From positions 2,648,474 through 2,712,473 of the forward strand of contig OX465114.1 of NCBI GenBank assembly GCA_949987565.1: a DNA stretch of 64,000 bases, written 5' to 3'. The notes under the pieces were generated by a model. It had not been told where the DNA came from and did no database searches. It saw only the letters and a program-made list of their open reading frames with translations. Shown here piece by piece: positions 11,593 to 24,500 of this stretch. The stretch is from Luidia sarsii (taxonomy: Eukaryota > Echinodermata > Asteroidea > Paxillosida > Luidiidae). Each line of letters opens with the position of its first letter. Within the stretch, counting starts at the first letter, position 1. The position numbers and the translations under genes were made by a program.

Positions 11593-12158
11593 ATGGCGTG
11601 CCCAATTTTGAGTCTCGCGTGCATGGGAAATGCTTTCTTTTCTGGCTTTTGTGGTGGTAAATATTCGTCTCAGCAGAGGACCAGCTTCTTCCGTGGAAAC
11701 GGGTGGACTAGAGGACACAAGGACGAAGTTTTAACGGTTAGTTTGACTGGCGTGAGATGTTTTTTGGTGGTTTATCGCGCTCACATTTTCACCAGAAATT
11801 TGCCGTGCGAATAAAATTAATGACATTCCACAATGGCCTATCCCACAACATGTGCTGACTTCTGAACCTTTACACGTGGTCGTATCAATTCTGTTTTAAT
11901 GACTTCTGGGGAAATTCCATTTCCAGTAGGTCATGGGCAGTTCTTAAGGAGAACAGTATCATGAGAAGTTTTACTCATAGTAGTAAAAAAAGGACAATGT
12001 AGCGGTACCTGGACTCATTTTTGTTTCTATTTAATTCTAGTCATGGCCAAGTGGTCGTCCATTGCATGTCCGGAAACTAGACCAGGGAACTTCAACTCCA
12101 CTCCTAAGCGACCTCAGGGGTCCTACTTCATCTAGGACGAGAGCTTTGACAAAGGGGG
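11593..12158 (+). CDS. Candidate 5' exons of an unrecognised gene
   Basis: There are two open exons with matching phase. The first, 11593-11736, opens with ATG in context TTCATGG, encodes 48 codons and ends ACG|gttagt. The second, 12041-12158, follows TTTAATTCTAG, encodes 39 codons and ends at a gtgagt donor in phase 1. The start reads MACPILSLACMGNAFFSGF; an internal Met gives MGNAFFSG, which fits an N-myristoylation pattern if used. The second exon is Ser/Arg/Leu-rich (RPLHVRKLDQGTSTPLLSDL). I do not recognise the family and could not find a third exon downstream. It could be a chance ORF pair. Confidence 0.35.
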
Positions 12159-13887
12159 GTGAGTTACCGCTTCATTTAAAATTATCCCTAACCTTACCGG
12201 CAAAGCCTTGTCCCGCATCATTAAAAGCGGGGTAAAAATGGGTTTGGGAAAACTACGTCAATTCTTTTTTACTTTTTTTTTTTAAGATTTTTTTTTTTTA
12301 CGAATTACGATTTTTTTTTTACGAATGTTCGTGCCAGACAATGTCTTCATAACAATAGGCGGTCTATTGTGGACATGTTTTACCCCAGACTTTGACGGGG
12401 AGGGTATTAAACTAAAATCTTGCCTGGGTTTGTGAGGGGTAGGGTTTAAAAAAAAAAAAAACACTTTACACCCCACCATTCATGAAGACACGATCTCCTT
12501 GTAGTTTCTTGTCTGAACATTATTCCGCTCACATGTATGTCCTTAAAATGAAATGGAAGGATGTATAATTAATTAATTATCAGAATTGTTACATTATTTT
12601 CTTCTCCAGTTTTTTTATATAAAAAAACGACAGCCACACATTGATCTTGAGAATGAAAATCAAAGAACTTTTTTTTTAATTGTAAAATGTTGAGAAAAAA
12701 ATTAAACAAGTGAAAATAGGTTGCAGTACCTGCGTTTAGTGAGAGAATATTACCACATAAATAATTCATTTAAAACATAACAAGACAACAGCAGAGCCTA
12801 CTTTTGATAATGTTTGCTTTTGAAATCAAGTATTAATATGGCTTTCCACCTAAATTTTCCACCAATAATCACATCATTGTCTGCAAAAGATCTGGGGCAT
12901 TTTTTTGGATCAGACAGCGCGGCACATACCTCACTGGGTCATTAGGACACGCGTCGATAATTCGAGTTATTTTCGAACTACAAAAACGGTCAAAGGTCAC
13001 TTGGCGCCTGCGCGATTGTCAAATCCTTCGTTGGAAGTTGGCTTGCCTACCTTTTGTTGGTAAATTTCTATCAAAAAGAAATACAGGCGTAGACATGGAA
13101 CCCAGGTAGTAGTACTACTTGCGATAATGCCCTACTGTGATTTTATTTTGTTTAGAACGAAATTCAGACAAGGTTTCTTCAAGATTAAGGCCTATGCCGG
13201 GACTGTGTAGAGTTAAGGAGTTGTATGTGTTTTAGGCTATGATCGACTGTCTTTAAGCTTTATGATGAGATAGATGAATGAATGAATGATTCCACAATAA
13301 TTCTGTTGTAATGCGTGCGTTCCTGCGATTGTATATGTCCTTTCAAATTCTGTGCAGATTCACCAACAAATCACAAAAATCACGTCAGTGTCACACGACA
13401 TTGACAGCGATGGCGAATGAAGAAGAATGATAACCGCGACGTGCGCGCGCGCTCAGGATTGGTCAATCAGCTAATTTTGTGTGACACCCAAAGAGGGCGC
13501 CCTAATTAAATGGTCGATCTCACCGCCTGTTGCCGGCCTTGTCCGAGTTCATTGGCTGCACCGTGACCGGAATAACGCACGCGTCTATGTGAATTGGCTG
13601 CAGCCACTATCCAGCGGATTCCCTAGACTCGTGTGTAGTTGGAAGCCGTAGCCAATGATCATTGACTCGGCTTAGTTTGACACCAAATTGTTTTCTGACG
13701 CCTATAAATTAGGATGTCACAGGAGGAAATGGTATTGCATATTAAGTACAAATGACCAAGTAATGAATATTTTATGCATACTGCAATCTGAAATCCAAAC
13801 TTGTGTGTTTAAAGTGAACAAAAATATGTTTACCCATACGGGGAAGAAATACAGTCCATATAGAACACAATTAAATTTACTCTTTGT
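12159..13887. other. Intergenic/unknown, with a dispersed repeat at its 3' end
   Basis: Homopolymer T runs (12260-12320) and AT-rich DNA come first, then a CpG-richer patch (13400-13660) with several ATTGG/CCAAT motifs. Part of that patch (13545-13662) resembles repeats at 15075-15250 and 50790-50910, so it is not taken as a promoter. No exon could be supported. Confidence 0.4.
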
Positions 13888-13893
13888 TTTATT
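13888..13893 (-). terminator. Probable polyadenylation signal of deiodinase-like gene A
   Basis: TTTATT on the plus strand is AATAAA on the minus strand. It lies about 125 bp past the SECIS candidate and 1.5 kb past the stop codon of gene A. Confidence 0.45.
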
Positions 13894-14015
13894 TACATTT
13901 TGAAAAATAATCATTGCTACATCGTGTGAAAATTGCAGGTTAGTATAAAATCCAAACTTTAATTGGCAAAGACCGAAATAGCGCCTCCAGTAAACCGTCT
14001 CTGAAAGATTATTGA

Positions 14016-14065
14016 ATCAAACCATCCGGTCGCCTAGCAACGGGCGCTTTCCAGCTGGTCGTCAT
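14016..14065 (-). ncRNA. SECIS element of deiodinase-like gene A (type II fold)
   Basis: On the minus strand, AUGA (14065-14062) is followed by an 11-nt strand containing GACCAGCUGG, then AAA (14050-14048). A mini-stem CGCC/GGCG with loop CGUUGCUA comes next, then the returning strand CCGGAUGGUU and UGAU (14019-14016). GACCAGCUGG pairs with CCGGAUGGUU with one G/A mismatch plus wobbles. An outer AAAGA/UCUUU helix can form below an internal loop. This is the eukaryotic SECIS layout: AUGA...UGA quartet, apical AA bulge and extra top stem. It lies in the 3'UTR about 1.34 kb after the TAA. Confidence 0.8.
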
Positions 14066-15405
14066 GAGCTCTTTGGAAACGTTAACAATGAGGGCGCTAT
14101 TACGATCGCCATCATGTTTGTTAAGTTTTAGCGTGCTGACACACCTAAAAGCAGAAAATATAGATCATCTGAGTAATACCCATGCTTTCTTACACAGAAT
14201 AAGAAACGATGCAAGAACTTGAGACCCAAACTTGTATTAACAAACCTACCGATCTGAATGTATGAAAATAATTAGAAAAATATGATCCGGCCTAAAAGGT
14301 TTTCACACACAGATTTTCCTCCCAAGATAAACTTGTCATTATTTTATGTAAAATCCCCCTTTCTGTAATCTTTTGAAACAAGGACACTTTGAGGAACGAA
14401 ATATTAACCATGCTTATTTACATTATACTTTAATTACACATCTCCTTCCCCATGAAAGAGTAACGGATATTTCCCCGTGGTTCTTTCCAATGCTCTTCCA
14501 AAGATGGCCAGCTAGCTGTAACTTGTTTGAATAGTGGTCTTCGTCCACGCTCACTCTGACGCTTGCGCGTTGTAACTCATGTGCAGTTGATTGAGGTTGT
14601 GGAGGCCTTACCAATATAAAGGATGAGTTCCAGGATTGATAGACCATGTAGGAAACATAGCAATGCATGTGGCTAATCAGTTCCTTTTTTTGCTTTTATA
14701 GGAACTAAGGCCACACTCTGGTAGTTTTTCTTTAATGTTTGCCTGGAATGGGCGGCCTTTTGAAGGGTTTCCATAGCATTTTGTCTCCATTTGTTTCAAT
14801 ATGATGGTACTTTTGTGTGGCTCAATGGTAATCACATCAGCGGCTACCACGGGGTGCTTCCTCTGGTAGAGCCGTGCCACCTTGCCTAGACGCACTGGGT
14901 CAAGCTTGGGCGTACTCATGTGAGACCAAGCCAGGATTTCACAAAGCCTTACGACGCATTGTAACTCAGCATCCGCTGGATAACCTAGTTTCTCTCTATA
15001 AGGCTGTGGCTGACTATATTGGCTGTGGCTTATCATTACCCAGGAATCTGTGGAACATGCTAGGTAGCCCCTTGTAGTCCATTCCCACAGACGTGTGTGT
15101 TAGAGCCTGTCTGCATTCATTGGATATGGCTTCAGATTACACACGTGTCTATGGTATGGAAGCCACTCGCTAGTCGCTATCAGCTGCAGCCAATTCCCAC
15201 ATAGACTTGTGTGTTAGACCCTATCTGAATCACTGGCTATGGCTAATTTTGGTTGGAATAGGTCGGAATGGACAGGAAGTTACGATGAGTTTGGTGAAAT
15301 TGACTGCAAGGCTAAGGGAATGTTACCGAACGCAACCATTGCTGTGCCATCTTTTTGTATCGGTCTCTATTGTGACTATTTACAGGGGGGGGGGGGCTTT
15401 TTGAG

Positions 15406-15573
15406 TTATGTCTTGGCCTCCTTGTCTTGGAAGTAATCTTCGAGCCAAGCCCTGGCGGAGTCAGTCATGTGCGTTTCGTTTGGGTTCATCATTTGCTTGC
15501 CGATCGTGTCGCCCACGTACACCACTTCGCTGCCCATGAAAACGTACACTCTATCTGGGTGGGCGTTGTACAC
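15406..15573 (-). CDS. DIO-like: Gene A terminal exon
   Basis: The acceptor is TCCGTAG. It has 55 codons and TAA, beginning VYNAHPDRVYVFMGSEVVYV and ending QDKEAKT. It matches the C-terminal PERLYVIQEGRILYKG strand of the family, then MTDSARAWLED, a tail also found in gene B (MTDEARSWLR). Confidence 0.88.
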   Translation of the reverse strand: MYNAHPDRVYVFMGSEVVYVGDTIGKQMMNPNETHMTDSARAWLEDYFQDKEAKT

Positions 15574-18500
15574 CTACGGACGAGAGGAGAGGATTGGATC
15601 GTCAGACTCCGGTGAAAGTATAGACTTAAAGTTGTGGCACTTAATTTCATAGAGTTCCCTATTTCAAGAATACCAACATGAACTTCTTATATAGTTTAGA
15701 ATTTAGATCGACTTGCTTTTTCGTAATACCGGGAAGATGGATTTTTTTCTGCCGCTTTAATGTATTTCATGACGTTAATACAAAAACTGTTGCAAACTGC
15801 TCACTGACTAAATTGTTTAAAATCTCAAACATTAGAGGGCCCGACGTTTCGATCCTGGCAGGACCTTTCTCAAAGGCAAAGTGACGAGGACAAACACACA
15901 CAGTCAGGGGAAGGAAAGCCCTGACACACATGACAGAGGAAGGACCAAGTGGAAGGGAGTGGGATGCAGATATACACTGAGGGAGGGAGATTAGGGAAAC
16001 AAACAAAAGGATAGGGAAGATCAAAGGGACGGGAGGGAGATGGGAGATCAAAGGGGACAGCCACAGGGAAGATGAAGAAACGAGGTGTTAATGAGGTGAG
16101 GATTAGTCATTCCCTTCCTGAATATTAAGGCCATGAGGTTGTATCGTGCGGAGACGCTTAATCCACAGGTGTTTTTTTTATGTATTTCATAATAATAATT
16201 GTGCTTTTATTTAATGAAGGTCTACTTTCAATTTTTTGTTGTGAAGTGCCATGAAAATTGAAGCTTTTTTTTAATCAGTAATTTTAATCATATTTCCGAT
16301 GAGGTCTTACCTCAGCAAAGTCGTTGGCCATCGTGTCGGTGACAATCCGAATCAAGCTGTCATCTAAGGGGTCGTCGGTGAAGGTGCGATGGTTAGCTTT
16401 GTCTTCTCTCAGTAATCGACTGGAAAATAATAAAAACCCGTCAAGTATAATTCAGGTTACCGATCAATCTGCGATCAATCTTATAACAGGTGCACGCTGA
16501 GGGACAACAGGTGTGTGGAGATGGTAATGGCTTTTGTATCATGACAATTGACGACAGCAACTCCCTATCTCAACCTCAAGTAGATAAAGGTTTGCGGTGA
16601 CATGTATATCTCTTCTCTTTCAAGAAGTGTGGCTCTGAAATGAGCCGGTAACTCAACGTTTCGGGTAGTGTGTACTCTGCCCGTCATCTCATGACGTCGT
16701 GCAGAGTACAAGTAGGCCTTCACCTTCCACATTCGTGCATGCTCTGTTATAATTATTGATTTTACGCTCCAAGCGTCCGCTGCTATTCGTAAGCTGCTCA
16801 CTGAAATCATTCATCCCGTGTCACACTATACAGAGAAACCGAGAAAAAAAGTTGCCAGCAACTAGATCGCCTGATAATCGCCCCGTACGGCGACATACCA
16901 TTCAACCCACATGCAACTCACATGCAACTCACATGCACCTCTACCGTGTTACCTCCATGGGGATGGGGCTATGACATCAGCACACCACTCGAACTATAAA
17001 ATTATTTTGTTCTCGGTGAAACGTTAATGATTGGTCGGATGCGAAACGGAGCGCGTATAAACGCCAGGACGCGCGCGCTTGTCATTTCGTCCACGTGACG
17101 CAAGCGCCCCAAAAGGCCAGTGACGCTCGTGTGTCCGTCTGTTTGTTTGTTTGTGTTTGCGTTTTTCGCAGTGGCTGTTGTTACAGCAGTCGTCCGTGTG
17201 GTTCCCTGACTTGATTGTATTTCGTCAGCATTGCAGGCTGGTTGAACCAATGAGGCTCGCTTAATACCTCCTTGGTTGCACCAGTCTATCAGCTGATAGT
17301 CTGGTTCCAAGGGCTAAACATCCTGACAAATACTGTGAAGTCAGGGAACCACACGGACGACTGCCGCAACAACAGCCACTGCGTTGTTTTTTGGCTGGGT
17401 GGAACTTACTGAGCGGCAGCGATCCTGTCATCCTCTGTCTGGTGTTGGGGAACTTTGTAGGTGGTGGTGAGGTGAAAGTGCTCAGAAGGGTGCGCCTCGT
17501 CCAGGTAGACGCAAAGGAAATCGGCCCTGTCCTTGTACGCGTGGAACAGCTGAGCTAGAGTCCCACCTAGGACACAGGCCTGCATTTCATGTTGGTTGAA
17601 ACGAAGAATTCTCTTTAGTTTCGCTAGGGTGGGGTTCTAGTTTCTGGGGTAAGCTTTAATTAAGGTAGGGTACCCCATTTGCGAAGGTCAAAGAATCGCT
17701 TCCATACTTGGTCAAACTCAGGGCATAGACATAAAATCCATGTAACACCTACCTGCGCCCGTCAACCATGTCATGAGATCGAGAAAAGACTTCGAAACGA
17801 AATAAAAAATGCTCACTTTTTCAGATTTTTCGTATTTTGTAAAATTAAGTCTTTGTTCCAAAATCCAGCGATAGCTCCACGGAGCGATAATTGTAAATTA
17901 AAAAAAATTCGCCTCTTCTCGAAACCGGATTTTTTTATTTTTTTATTAGCGTAATTTTCGCGGTCTACTTAGAGTGACTTACCGCACTGCTTGTGAATGG
18001 AAAATTTTAGAAACACGGAGACATTTTCAAGCCAACGACCTGACAATTTGGAAGGTAGACGGCTATTTTTCAGATGGCCTGGAAACAATTTACTGTTAAA
18101 TTGCCCCAAAATAATTTGCTGCGGAAAACGCTATAAAGGAGTGTTCAAATCCAAAGAACTTTGTAAATGTTTTTACTTAACCACGAATTTTTTGGGCGAG
18201 CTGTATAAAAAAACTACATGCCCCTTTACAAAGTAGGACAAGGTTATTAATAGCTGATGGAATAGGGATCCATATTGCATCATTGACGGAGGGAACATAG
18301 GTCACCTGAAACGGCGGTCAGGAAAGCGATGACGCAATGATGACGAACGGTCTGTCCTTGTGGAGATGCAGTTCGGAGAGTGACATCATTTCTTTCGTCC
18401 TCATAGTGACGAGGTCCATGTCGGGTCGCTGCTCGTTGACCTTGATGTCATCGATCATGCGCGGTACCTTAGGAACCAGGTACTTTAGCATATTCATGAT

Positions 18501-21500
18501 CTGTAACGGGAAGGGGGGAAAGGGTCGTTCATCAATGATCGACTTCCACAGCCAATCAAGTTACCGAGACGGTGCTCTATGGCCGTTTACGAAATGAAGG
18601 CTCAGGCTCGGGCTCAGGCTTCGATCACATTTCTCTTACCCATTTTAATGTCACAGGCATCTAGAAGCGAGTGTTCGGCCCCAGTTTCGGGTGAACACTC
18701 AGTAGCCTATACTTAACAAGCCAACAAACTTAAAGTGATATACAAAAAAGTTGCAAACTGCTTACTGACTAAAATTACCAAAATGCAAAAAATTTAGTGG
18801 GCCTGACGTTTCGATCCTAGCAGGACCTTTCTCAAAGGCAGAAGCCAACAAACTTAAAAACAAAAACGACGATAATTCAAAAGAGCCCCACTCCTTCTTG
18901 AAAGAGAAGTGCTACATGGTGTCACCGCAAACCTTCCACTTAGTATTTCCACCGTGCAAACCTACAAGTCTTATCAAGATAATTCAAACCCTGTATTTCC
19001 AGGTTTGGTCAGACGGAGACGAAGCCTGAGCCCGAGCCTGATCCATGGATTCGCAAAGGGCCTTTGACATCAGCTATCCAGCCCTGAGAGGGGATGCACC
19101 CTTTTCAAATTCCAAATTTGAGACATTCAATTTTCTTTGAGAAATTGCTCACTGATCAGGACGTTTGCAATGGTATCGGGTATTCCGTGACATTTTAGCG
19201 CTTGGAAATCTGCTGTTTTCAATCAAAGAGGAAACTTGTGGAATTTCCAACGATCTCTCCGCGGAGCGATCGTTGGAAGAAAAAGGGGGTTAGCATTTAA
19301 TTTCGTTTCCACGGTTTTTCTCATGACACGGTTGACGGATTGAGCCGAAACGTACGCAGGCGTGATTTTTTTTATCTAGACATTTGAAATCACATCTTCT
19401 CCTTATCTATCAGTGATATTAATTCTATCATAAATCACACAAAGCACTAAAAATCTTTTACCGCAAATTGTGTTTGAATTTCGTGATCAAAGTCGTCATC
19501 ATGGCTAACGTCACCCGCCCTAGTTTTACGCTTGATATCATTATTAGAAAATGCTCGACTAACAAAATAACGCAGGGTATTATTTATAGGATGTCCGCAT
19601 CATGGTACAAAGTCGTACTTTGTCTGCAAATCCAACAAACAACCCTTTTTCCTTATCACACTTTTATTTATAGCATCAGTCTCGCCGATAAGTTCGAGAG
19701 GATTTTACTGTTGTCAGCCAACCCAACCTTATTCTGATACCATCCCTTGATAAGAGAAGTACTTATCTACTCATAGAGATAAAACACAATTAATGAATGT
19801 ATCGACGAGGTCCATGATCAAGTACAGTGCAGATTCGGGGTGAGCACTGTGGCCTACTTCTCGGGCTACAGTGCTCAATTTAGTTTAATTTATCTAAGTT
19901 TAGTAGTGATGTCATTTTTACTTGCTGTCATGGCTGTCGCAGCCTCTGTAGCTGACATTGCTGCTGTCACTATCGTCGTCGTTGTCTTCTCGCCCCAATT
20001 TGAATTGATCTAATTAGGCTGTAGTAGTATTGTGATTGCATTTGCTGTCATGGCTGTCGCAGCCTCTGTAGCTGACATTGCTGCTGTCACTATCGTCGTC
20101 GTTGTCTTCTCGCCCCAATTTGAATTGATCTAATTAGGCTGTAGTAGTGATGTGATTGCATTTGCTGTCATGGCTGTCGCAGCCTCTGTAGCTGCCATTG
20201 CTGCTGTCACTGTCGTCGTCGTTGTCTTTGTCATCTCGCCCCAATTTTGAATTGATCTAATTAGGCTGTAGTAGTGATGTGATTGCATTTGCTGTCATGG
20301 CTGTCGCAGCCTCTGTAGCTGCCATTGCTGCTGTCACTGTCGTCGTCGTTGTCTTTGTCATCTCGCCCCAATTTTGAATTGATCTAATTAGGCTGTAGTA
20401 GTATTGTGATTGCATTTGCTGTCATGGCTGTCGCAGCCTCTGTAGCTGACATTACTGCTGTCACTATCGTCGTCGTTGTCTTCTCGCCCCAATTTGAATT
20501 GATCTAATTAGGCTGTAGTAGTATTGTGATTGCATTTGCTGTCATGGCTGTCGCAGCCTCTGTAGCTGACATTACTGCTGTCACTATCGTCGTCGTTGTC
20601 TTCTCGCCCCAATTTGAATTGATCTAATTAGGCTGTAGTAGTGATGTGATTGCATTTGCTGTCATGGCTGTCGCAGCCTCTGTAGCTGACATTACTGTTG
20701 TCACTATCGTCGTCGTTGTCTTCTCGCCCCAATTTGAATTGATCTAATTAGGCTGTAGTAGTGATGTGATTGCATTTGCTGTCATGGCTGTCGCAGCCCC
20801 TATATAGCTATCAGGGCTGTCGCAGCCCCTATATAGCTGTCAGGGCTGTCACAGCCCCTATATAGCTGTCAGGTCTGTCACAGCCCCTATATAGCTATCA
20901 GGGCTGTCGCAGCCCCTATATAGCTGTCAGGGCTGTCACAGCCCCTATATAGCTGTCAGGGCTGTCGCAGCCCCTATATAGCTGTCAGGGCTGTCACAGC
21001 CCCTATATAGCTGTCAGGGCTGTCACAGCCCCTATATAGCTGTCAGGTCTGTCGCAGCCCCTATATAGCTGTCAGGGCTGTCGCAGCCCCTATATTGCTG
21101 TCAGGGCTGTCACAGCCTCTATATAGCTGTCAGGGCTGTCGCAGCCCCTATATAGCTGTCAGGGCTGTCACAGCCCCTATATAGCTATCAGGGCTGTCAC
21201 AGCCCCTATATAGCTGTCAGGGCTGTCGCAGCCCCTATATAGCTGTCAGGGCTGTCGCAGCCCCTATATAGCTGTCAGGGCTGTCACAGCCCCTATATAG
21301 CTGTCAGGGCTGTCGCAGCCCCTATATAGCTGTCAGGGCTGTCGCAGCCCCTATATAGCTGTCAGGGCTGTCGCAGCCCCTATATAGCTGTCAGGGCTGT
21401 CGCAGCCCCTATATAGCTATCAGGGCTGTCACAGCCCCTATATAGCTGTCAGGTCTGTCGCAGCCCCTATATTGCTGTCAGGGCTGTCGCAGCCCCTATA

Positions 21501-24500
21501 TAGCTGTCAGGGCTGTCACAGCCTCTATATAGCTGTCAGGGCTGTCGCAGCCCCTATATAGCTGTCAGGGCTGTCACAGCCCCTATATAGCTATCAGGGC
21601 TGTCACAGCCCCTATATTGCTGTCAGGGCTGTCACAGCCCCATATAGCTGTCAGGGCTGTCGCAGCCCCTATATAGCTGTCAGGGCTGTCACAGCCCCTA
21701 TATAGCTGCCAGGGCTGTCACAGCCCCTATATAGCTGCCAGGGCTGTCACAGCCCCTATATAGCTGTCATCGGTGTTGCCACTGTCATCGTCGTTGTCTT
21801 ATATTTGTTCTTGGCTGTTCTTGTTACCTCTGGGTCGTTGTGGTATGTGGACATGACTGGCATCAGAAGCCCGGGGAACTTGCTCCAGTCCTTGACGTGC
21901 TTGTCCAATCCCAGCTCCTCCAGGACAATTCTGTCGGCGGCTACTTTGGCCCTCTGGGAAAACAAGGAAGTCGACAATGACTCGCCAAACATGACAGAAT
22001 GTCGAAGGAAGCACCCTGACAAACTTATCATAATAAATCACGTACAATCCACAGCAAACTCGGAGGTTTTGGAAGGGATGGTACACTATTTGCAAACGAC
22101 CCAATTTCCGGACATTCCCAATTTTTCAGAAATTACTCGTCAGGAAGTTTGTTGTGGTATACGTCGGATATTTAGCGCTCGAAAATCTGCCGTTTTCGAG
22201 AAACTTAGGGGAAATGCGTTTGCAACGATCGTGCAGCGATCGTTGAAACAAAGAGTTCATTAATTTTTACAAATACCACCCTCATTCTTAATGTCTGAAA
22301 AACAGTAAGCATTTAATTTCGTTCCCACGGTTTTTCTCGTGACGTGATTGACAGATTGAGCCAAAACTTATGCAGGTGTGTTATTTTACGTGTGCATTGA
22401 TTGTGTAGTAGCGAAGCGATTCTCTGACTTGTCCAAATGGCGTACCATGACCGTTAATAATCGCTGTGTCACTTAAGCCAAGGTCTTTTTACTGAACAAG
22501 CTATCAATACAAATTGTGGTTTGTGTTTCAATGGAATTTACAATGGCGGAGGTTTTTGGTTAGCTGCAGTTGACCTCACCTTTCCGTTGCCAGAGTGACA
22601 ACAAAGAAAGGACTAGTAAAAAAAAAAAAAAAGTTCGACAGCGGCATAATATCATTACTGGGTTAAATTGAAGTACTTCCGTCTTGTGGTGAGGGCTGCC
22701 TATACCTTCGGGTATTTAGAAGCGTGTGACCTGCTCTGACTAAGGTCACTGAAATGTACTTTTTTCTGTGCTTTTCTATGTACATGTACATGAAGGCTTC
22801 CCAGTTTTCTCGCTTGTGTGGGAAATCGATCAGCCGTATATAACTTGGCTGTACAAAAATAAACATGTGTTGTTTGATGCACGGTTCGCAGATCACAGCA
22901 AGCATACAATTTTTCGTTTTACGACGGAGAACGTTCCCGCACCCAATCTAACTTCCTGTTTGAAAGCTGTTTCGTTCTGATTTCGCGACGGGTATACGCA
23001 CTGCATGCACGGTACTTGTTTGGTCACTTGTTACGTAACGCAGTAGCCGACTGCTCTGCGTTGTGTTCTGGACCGGACGCGTATTTTTTTTTTATACCGG
23101 CAGCCATAGGTTTTTCGCTGTATTCGTGCAAATCCAAGCTTGAAAAGAGACTAGCCCTGCGTTACAAGATCACCGTAGTGCAGCTGGACATTATTAACAG
23201 CAGCTAGCAATTTGCAATTAACAAGACATCTCACTTGTTTGTGTCAAACTACAGCTACGACAACAGCCAGTCACATTCCGCCCCTGCTCTAGAAATCCCA
23301 ACCCTCCATGTCCCAACTGACTGATCTCGTAACGCAGCACTGCATGTGGCCTCTTTTCAAGCGCGGATTTGCACGAATACAGCGAAAAACCCATGGCTGC
23401 GGTGTAAAAAAATATACGCGGACCGAACGCTATTTCCCCACTCCATGGTTCCACGATTTCAACAGTACGGGGACTTGCAGGTTGTCGCGCATGCGCAGAT
23501 CTATGTTCGGCCCGTATTACCGTAGGCCTACTAGATTTCTCCCGTCGTAAAACGAACTCGCTCTCCTAGCCTAGCCTGTGCGTTCGATTACCATCAACGC
23601 CGTCGTAACTCGCGACCTATCACAAGACAATGACCGATACACAGAAACCATACGGTGTATCACAACTCACGAAGGATTATCCATCGTGAGTTGAGTTACG
23701 ATGCATCGTAAGACTTTGTGAAATCCACCCCTGCATTGGTACTGGGCTTGATTTATCTCTAAACACTTTGATAATGTGACCTATAAATACCCTGTTACTT
23801 CTTCTGAGAGCCATACTCATTTTCGAAAGAGATGGCTTACGTATTGAGTTCACCATGCATTTGTTTATTAATAACACATCGCGAGTTGTGATAGGTCGTA
23901 TGGTTTCTGTGCATCGCTCATCGTCATGCGATTGATCGCTACGATGAGTTTGGTGAAATTGATCATTTCTCTTCTGAAAGCCACGCTCATTTTTGAAATA
24001 GATGACTTATAAATAGTGAGTTCACCATGTTTGTTTTTTTAAAGGCCCTATACAACATTGGTAAAGGTCAAACGATTGCCACGGTTTGTGTTAAACCACA
24101 TTCCAAAAATGCAATCCTGCGAAGGTTTTAGCTCAAATGGTGATCTGAGAAAGTAGAAAAAGGCCAAACCGTCATGGTTTTTGGACCATTCTGTAGTGTA
24201 AGAAATAATATAATTATTTACTTGCGAGTAATTGACTATTTGTTGATGTTTGGGTGAAGATTTCCAGGGAAGTACAGCATCCCAGACCGTAAGATTTCAA
24301 CATGAGGATTATATCATGAACATCTACAAACTATGTAAATTAGAAGGAAATCTGTGGACATCGATGTTTCCCGATCTTCCCAATGTTCTATTGGGCCTTT
24401 TAAGTCTTGTCAAGTACACTATATCTTCTTCCTCCTTGGCTTCCTCATAGCCCACTCACCTGTATCTTCTTGAGTAGGCCTGGCTTGGTTGGGTCGACGG

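Larger units (their letters stand above)
13880..15405 (-). other. 3'UTR of deiodinase-like gene A
   Basis: The region reaches from the TAA at 15408-15406 to the AATAAA near 13888. It holds the SECIS candidate, a dispersed repeat at about 15075-15250 and a 13-G run near 15385. A 119-codon open frame on the minus strand (14677-15036) lies inside; I treat it as non-coding. Confidence 0.5.

Noticed and set aside
13440..13662. Cluster of four CCAAT/ATTGG boxes as a promoter
   Set aside because: Much of the cluster belongs to a dispersed repeat also seen at 15075-15250 and 50790-50910, and no exon starts nearby.
14677..15036. 119-codon minus-strand frame
   Set aside because: Lies in the 3'UTR of gene A upstream of the SECIS, partly over a dispersed repeat; no motif recognised. 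A separate 3' exon cannot be fully excluded.
18318..18320. Reading the TGA of gene A (and 41959-41961 of gene B) as a nonsense mutation
   Set aside because: The same codon is in the same motif in both paralogues, the sequence stays conserved after it, and SECIS candidates exist in both 3'UTRs.
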